A stretch of DNA of 8,662 nt from Oscillospiraceae bacterium (lineage in GTDB: Bacteria > Bacillota > Clostridia > Oscillospirales > Ruminococcaceae), in contig JAFPXW010000219.1 in the NCBI GenBank assembly GCA_017394565.1, forward strand, positions 1 to 8,662, read 5' to 3'. The notes beneath the pieces were generated by a model, which did not search any database, had not been told where the DNA came from, and worked only from the letters and a program-made list of their open reading frames with translations. Positions 6,065 to 8,662 of the stretch are shown piece by piece. Positions within the stretch are counted from its first letter, which is position 1. Each line of letters opens with the position of its first letter. Position numbers and translations under genes: made by a program.

Positions 6065-6108
6065 AAAAAACAAGCCGTTCTCCCAAGTCACCCCCGGGGA
6101 GAACGGCT
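6065..6108 (-). terminator. Rho-independent terminator of the radical SAM-dockerin operon
   Basis: On the minus strand a perfect 12-bp stem, AGCCGTTCTCCC (6108-6097) with GGGAGAACGGCT (6084-6073), is followed by TG and six T (6070-6065). It lies about 60 bases after the dockerin gene stop. On the plus strand no T-run follows, so it should be a poor terminator for the ABC operon. No good plus-strand terminator is seen between 5983 and 6110. Confidence 0.88.
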
Positions 6109-6113
6109 CTTGC

Positions 6114-6166
6114 TATACTACGCCCTCTACCAAAGCAACTATGTGGCTTTGGTAGAGGGCAGTATA
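6114..6166. repeat. Long perfect hairpin next to the dockerin gene stop
   Basis: GCCCTCTACCAAAGC (6122-6136) and GCTTTGGTAGAGGGC (6146-6160) form a perfect 15-bp stem around a 9-base loop. TATACT (6114-6119) and AGTATA (6161-6166) extend it by 6 bp across a 2-base bulge. It starts right after the dockerin stop codon and precedes the terminator. Neither strand has a T-run, so it is not itself an intrinsic terminator. It may be an mRNA 3'-end stabiliser, or one copy of a dispersed palindromic element. Confidence 0.7.
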
Positions 6167-6718
6167 TCAGTCTTGCACCAGTCCGCGTTTCATCAGACTC
6201 ATGTCAAACACATCGAGAACGCCGTCCGGATAGAGATCCGCAGCGTACAGATTATAAATGATGACATCCCGGTCGCCCAGCAGCCATTTCTGGAACGCGA
6301 TCACATCGAGAATATCAAACGTCCCGTCCGCGTCAATGTCGCCGTCCACCGGCGCAATATCGCCTGCAAGCGGCGGCAGCGTTTCCTCCGGCATCATTGT
6401 GCCGATGGGTTCTGTCGGGAACCACTCCTCCGTGGTATCCTCTGCGACCATCGTGCCAACCGGCTCTGTCGGGAACCACTCCTCTGCGGTGGTGTCCTCA
6501 GCCGCCATCGTGCCGACAGGCTCTGTCATCGAGCCGCCGTCCACTGCCGGAAACTCATCCTCCGGCATCATCTCACCGGCTGTTTTCGTCAAGCAGGTCG
6601 TGGTTTCGGTTTCCGTTTCGGGACTTTCCGGCGCAGCGGTTACAGCACCGGCACAGACACTGGCACCAACGGCTGCCGAGGCCATCAGCGCAGCGATCTC
6701 CTTCGTAAATTTCCTCAT
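6167..6718 (-). CDS. Secreted dockerin protein with TEP(V/I)GTM repeats
   Basis: The 183-residue product has a Sec signal peptide (about 1-29: MRKFTKE, a hydrophobic Ala/Val run, AVTAA) and a low-complexity Glu/Thr/Pro segment. Three repeats follow at about 65, 84 and 102 (TEPVGTMAAEDTT, TEPVGTMVAEDTT, TEPIGTMMPEETL), the first two ending EEWFP. A C-terminal type I dockerin completes it. Its first calcium loop is classic (D127, D129, D131, D135, D138); the second (D161, Y163, D165, D169, D172) has Tyr at one ligand position. A dockerin docks proteins onto cohesins of a cellulosome or cell-wall scaffold. There is no catalytic or carbohydrate-binding domain. The ribosome site GAGGAGG overlaps the end of the radical SAM gene 6 bases upstream, so the two are translationally coupled. 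It may be a substrate of that enzyme; this is inference. Confidence 0.88.
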   Translation of the reverse strand: MRKFTKEIAALMASAAVGASVCAGAVTAAPESPETETETTTCLTKTAGEMMPEDEFPAVDGGSMTEPVGTMAAEDTTAEEWFPTEPVGTMVAEDTTEEWFPTEPIGTMMPEETLPPLAGDIAPVDGDIDADGTFDILDVIAFQKWLLGDRDVIIYNLYAADLYPDGVLDVFDMSLMKRGLVQD

Positions 6719-6724
6719 GATCTC

Positions 6725-7711
6725 TTACCTCCTCTTTTCCGAAGCTGAATGCTTCGCGATCATTTCGAGCGCCGTCAGGATCTGCACCTGCTCCTCCAGA
6801 CAGGCAGCTTCTGAAATATTACGCACCGTACCCGTCGTGCCCATTTTCCGGCACGCGCAGGAATTCCGGCAGTATTCCGCGATCTCGCAGCCCTCGCATC
6901 GTTCCGACATCATCGAATAATCCGGATGCGCCCGTCGGGCCGCTTCCGCCTGGATGCCTGCTGTCAGGTCGCCGCAGCGGAAATCCGGCAGATTCTGGAA
7001 CTGCACGCAGGGATAGAAGCTGCCGTCCCAGTTGATGAACAGCTTCTTTTTGCAGATCTCGCAGGTGCTTCTGATGTGATTCTGGATATGCTTCTTCTTG
7101 ACTGCCAGTTCATAGATGGAGATACCCTCCAGACCGGCAATTTTCCTCCACTGCTCACGCAAAAGATCCCCGAAGCTGTCGGGATCATCCGGAACAAGAA
7201 ACGAATCCATCGCCGCCGAGACCTTCCGGACACCGAGCTGTTTCAGATACAGGATATGCTCGTAAAGTCTGGGTAGGCTCTCCTTCGTGTACACAAGCTG
7301 CACGAGGGTATCCGGCTGATAGCGCAGCAGCAGCTTCAGATTGGCATCCAGCAGCGCCCGGTCGGCGCCGCGTTCGGTACAGTCCTCGCCGTCATGGGAC
7401 ATATTGATGATGACGCCGCGGTCGGCGCACCATTTGACAAAGGGCTCATCCAGCAGCGTTCCGTTCGTGGTGATGACGTACTGCCGGGCATGAAGATGCT
7501 CGCAGAAATACTGCACCTCCGCCTTGTACAGCAGCGGCTCACCGCCGAACAGATACACCGTTCCTGCGTCACCGCGGGCATTGATGAAATCCGTGATCCT
7601 GTGCATGATCTCAGGTGTTATGCTGCCGTATACGGTATTCAGATGCCGTTCGTAGCAGTAGCTGCAGTGCAGATTGCATTTATTTGTCAGACTGATCGTA
7701 TAATCCAACAT
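6725..7711 (-). CDS. Radical SAM/SPASM-domain protein (probable peptide or protein maturase)
   Basis: This 328-residue enzyme should cleave S-adenosylmethionine reductively to start radical chemistry on a peptide. The N-terminus holds the cluster motif C12-x3-C16-x2-C19 and FGGEPL (55-60), a standard SAM-binding site. The C-terminus fits the SPASM pattern exactly: C220-x9-G-x4-C235, then C272-x2-C275-x5-C281-x3-C285, then C304. It should therefore carry two auxiliary iron-sulfur clusters, as in sulfatase maturases and many RiPP enzymes. Only 11 residues precede the first Cys, so there is no N-terminal peptide-recognition domain. The ATG has a G-rich AGGGGGTG site a few bases upstream. The dockerin gene begins 6 bases after the stop; no sulfatase is present in the window. 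The class is certain; the substrate is not, and the dockerin protein is the only co-transcribed candidate. Confidence 0.92.
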   Translation of the reverse strand: MLDYTISLTNKCNLHCSYCYERHLNTVYGSITPEIMHRITDFINARGDAGTVYLFGGEPLLYKAEVQYFCEHLHARQYVITTNGTLLDEPFVKWCADRGVIINMSHDGEDCTERGADRALLDANLKLLLRYQPDTLVQLVYTKESLPRLYEHILYLKQLGVRKVSAAMDSFLVPDDPDSFGDLLREQWRKIAGLEGISIYELAVKKKHIQNHIRSTCEICKKKLFINWDGSFYPCVQFQNLPDFRCGDLTAGIQAEAARRAHPDYSMMSERCEGCEIAEYCRNSCACRKMGTTGTVRNISEAACLEEQVQILTALEMIAKHSASEKRR

Positions 7712-7890
7712 CCCACCCCCTGAACCTGGCAGTTTTTTTGATCGGGCAGCACCCCAGACAATGCTAACAACTTAGCAAATGGAACAAGCGTCCTTCCCCC
7801 AGCCCCTGCCTTTCTGCGAAGCGAAAACAGGGCTATGTGCGGAGCTTTGTGCCACGCCCCTGCCTCTAAAAGCATCGTTTTCAAAGGCTT
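7712..7890 (-). promoter_or_regulatory. Long structured 5' leader of the radical SAM operon
   Basis: About 180 bases lie between the predicted transcription start and the radical SAM start codon. On the transcript, AGGCAGGGGC occurs twice (7865-7856 and 7811-7802) on either side of GCCCTG (7833-7828), which can pair with either copy. The second pairing is the better: CCCTG plus TTTTC with GAAAG plus CAGGG, loop GCTTCGCA. A further stem GCTAA-GTTG-TTAGC (7776-7763) follows. I do not recognise a known riboswitch. A 62-codon frame from ATG 7875-7873 runs through the leader but has no ribosome site and no known similarity. Confidence 0.4.
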
Positions 7891-7896
7891 GCTATC

Positions 7897-7925
7897 ATTA
7901 TAGCATATCACGCGATCAATTGCAA
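7897..7925 (-). promoter_or_regulatory. Extended -10 promoter of the radical SAM operon
   Basis: On the minus strand TTGCAA (7925-7920), a 17-base spacer and a perfect TATAAT (7902-7897) preceded by TGC give a strong vegetative promoter with an extended -10. Transcription should start near 7890. A small inverted repeat, GCTAT-CATT-ATAGC (7891-7904), overlaps the -10 box and could be an operator or chance. Confidence 0.75.
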
Positions 7926-7967
7926 TAGTTTTTTGTAATTCTATTCAGAAAATTTATAATTATGGGC

Positions 7968-7993
7968 AAAAATCTTCCCATCCTTCCCGGAAG
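7968..7993 (-). terminator. Weak terminator of the YgjV-family gene
   Basis: On the minus strand CTTCC (7993-7989), a 10-base loop and GGAAG (7978-7974) are followed by A and TTTTT (7972-7968), just after the membrane protein gene. The stem is only 5 bp, so read-through into the radical SAM operon is possible. Confidence 0.4.
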
Positions 7994-8006
7994 CCGCTGG
8001 CTTTCA

Positions 8007-8552
8007 TCAGGAACGGCGCTTCTGAATGTCCGCATCCTGCTCCAGTCCGCTCCAGCCAAACCGCAGAAACGAGACCAGTATGGACACGATTGTGATGCTT
8101 TCGCTGATGATGCCGCCGATCGAATGGACGATGACGTCGTAGATCAGCCAGCATGGGGATGCGCAGACCAGATTGACCATGCGGATCCGGCGCGGGCTGT
8201 TCGACCAGTACGCAAATGTGCTGGTCACTGATGCCGCAAATGCCAGCAGGCTGACCGGCCCGTTCCAGGTCAGGAACAGCACGCCCGTAAACAACAGCGT
8301 GATCACGGCCGGGCACCATTTCTGCCGCACCCAGTGCCAGTCGCGGTATTTCATCATCAGCGCATTGCGCAGGATATTGACGGCAAGACTCAGGCAGCCG
8401 CTTTTTGCGTCAAGCAGAAAAAATTGCACGCAGAACAGTGCTGAACCGATCAGCTGCAACAAAAACAGCCAGCGGTTTGACCGGATCTGATAGGACAGGA
8501 TAAAGACGGCAACCGCCAGAAGTCCGATGCCCTGGATGAACCATTCATTCAA
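8007..8552 (-). CDS. YgjV-family integral membrane protein
   Basis: This 181-residue, highly hydrophobic protein has about six predicted membrane segments. It matches the YgjV family (PF10688-type) in layout: an N-terminal helix with AVFILSYQIRSNRWLFLLQ (about 14-33), SLAVNILRNALMMKYRDW (about 55-72), and the conserved VNLVCASPCWLIYD (126-139) followed by IGGIISESITI. The family's biochemical role is unknown to me. The start is TTG at 8552-8550: GAGGG (8564-8560) lies 7 bases upstream in the right phase, and nearby ATGs are out of frame. It appears monocistronic, with a weak terminator before the radical SAM operon on the same strand; no functional link is evident. Confidence 0.88.
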   Translation of the reverse strand: MNEWFIQGIGLLAVAVFILSYQIRSNRWLFLLQLIGSALFCVQFFLLDAKSGCLSLAVNILRNALMMKYRDWHWVRQKWCPAVITLLFTGVLFLTWNGPVSLLAFAASVTSTFAYWSNSPRRIRMVNLVCASPCWLIYDVIVHSIGGIISESITIVSILVSFLRFGWSGLEQDADIQKRRS

Positions 8553-8631
8553 TGTAGAACCCTCTTTTCTTCGTGATCGGTTTTCTCTAACAATGCTTAA
8601 GCTGCTGGCTTTGTTTGGAGGATCGTTACGG

Positions 8632-8661
8632 ATTACATAGTGATTTACTATGTAATTTTTT
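8632..8661. repeat. AT-rich palindrome with T-run at the right edge
   Basis: ATTACATAGT (8632-8641), loop GATTT and ACTATGTAAT (8647-8656) form a perfect 10-bp stem, and the second arm merges into six T (8656-8661). On the plus strand this has terminator form, but the stem is AT-rich and no plus-strand gene ends nearby in the window. It lies 80 bases upstream of the YgjV-family gene, so it could instead be an operator there. Confidence 0.45.
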
Positions 8662-8662
8662 A

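Noticed and set aside
7687..7911. A 74-codon minus-strand frame in the radical SAM leader as a RiPP precursor
   Set aside because: Its first start lies upstream of the predicted transcription start, the internal ATG at 7875 has no ribosome site, it overlaps the radical SAM start, and it lacks leader/core features.
1..8662. tRNA/rRNA genes, CRISPR arrays, transposases
   Set aside because: None was found: there are no regularly spaced direct repeats, no cloverleaf-like sequences and no transposase motifs on either strand.

Overview
The window looks like chromosomal DNA from an anaerobic Gram-positive of the Clostridia, most likely a Ruminococcus or close relative in the Oscillospiraceae. The reasons are a secreted protein ending in a type I dockerin (the cellulosome attachment module), an alpha/beta-type small acid-soluble spore protein, strong AGGAGG-type ribosome binding sites, consensus vegetative promoters and a BmrC/BmrD-like heterodimeric ABC exporter. 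This assignment is an inference from gene content; no rRNA or marker gene is present.

Left part (1-1060, minus strand). Two tandem genes encode RepA_N-type replication-initiator-like proteins. One is canonical and runs off the left edge; the other is a shorter, diverged relative of 102 residues whose stop lies just before the next start. They suggest an integrated plasmid or integrative element extending leftwards. Upstream lies a small spore-protein gene with its own terminator and a forespore (sigma-G-like) promoter.

Centre (1221-5982, plus strand). A near-perfect vegetative promoter drives a MarR-family regulator followed by two half-size ABC exporter genes. A palindrome in the promoter and a near-copy just before the first ABC gene look like paired operators, and a short hairpin plus T-run after marR looks like an attenuator. 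ABC subunit 1 has a degenerate catalytic site (Asp for Glu, Gln for the switch His). Subunit 2 has the intact catalytic residues but a degenerate LSQGQ signature, so the two form an asymmetric heterodimer with one good ATP site. Subunit 2 carries a roughly 210-residue extracellular insertion with internal repeats. In this sequence it is broken by a single-base deletion just before its nucleotide-binding domain.

Right part (5983-8662, minus strand). Two back-to-back hairpins separate the exporter from a convergent two-gene operon. The operon encodes a radical SAM/SPASM enzyme with a textbook seven-cysteine SPASM pattern and, 6 bases downstream, a small secreted protein made of a signal peptide, three TEP(V/I)GTM repeats and a C-terminal dockerin. 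The pair has its own extended -10 promoter and a 180-base leader that could adopt alternative hairpins. I consider this maturase plus dockerin-repeat protein the best candidate for an undescribed system. Last comes a YgjV-family membrane protein gene that starts at TTG, then an AT-rich palindrome at the right edge.
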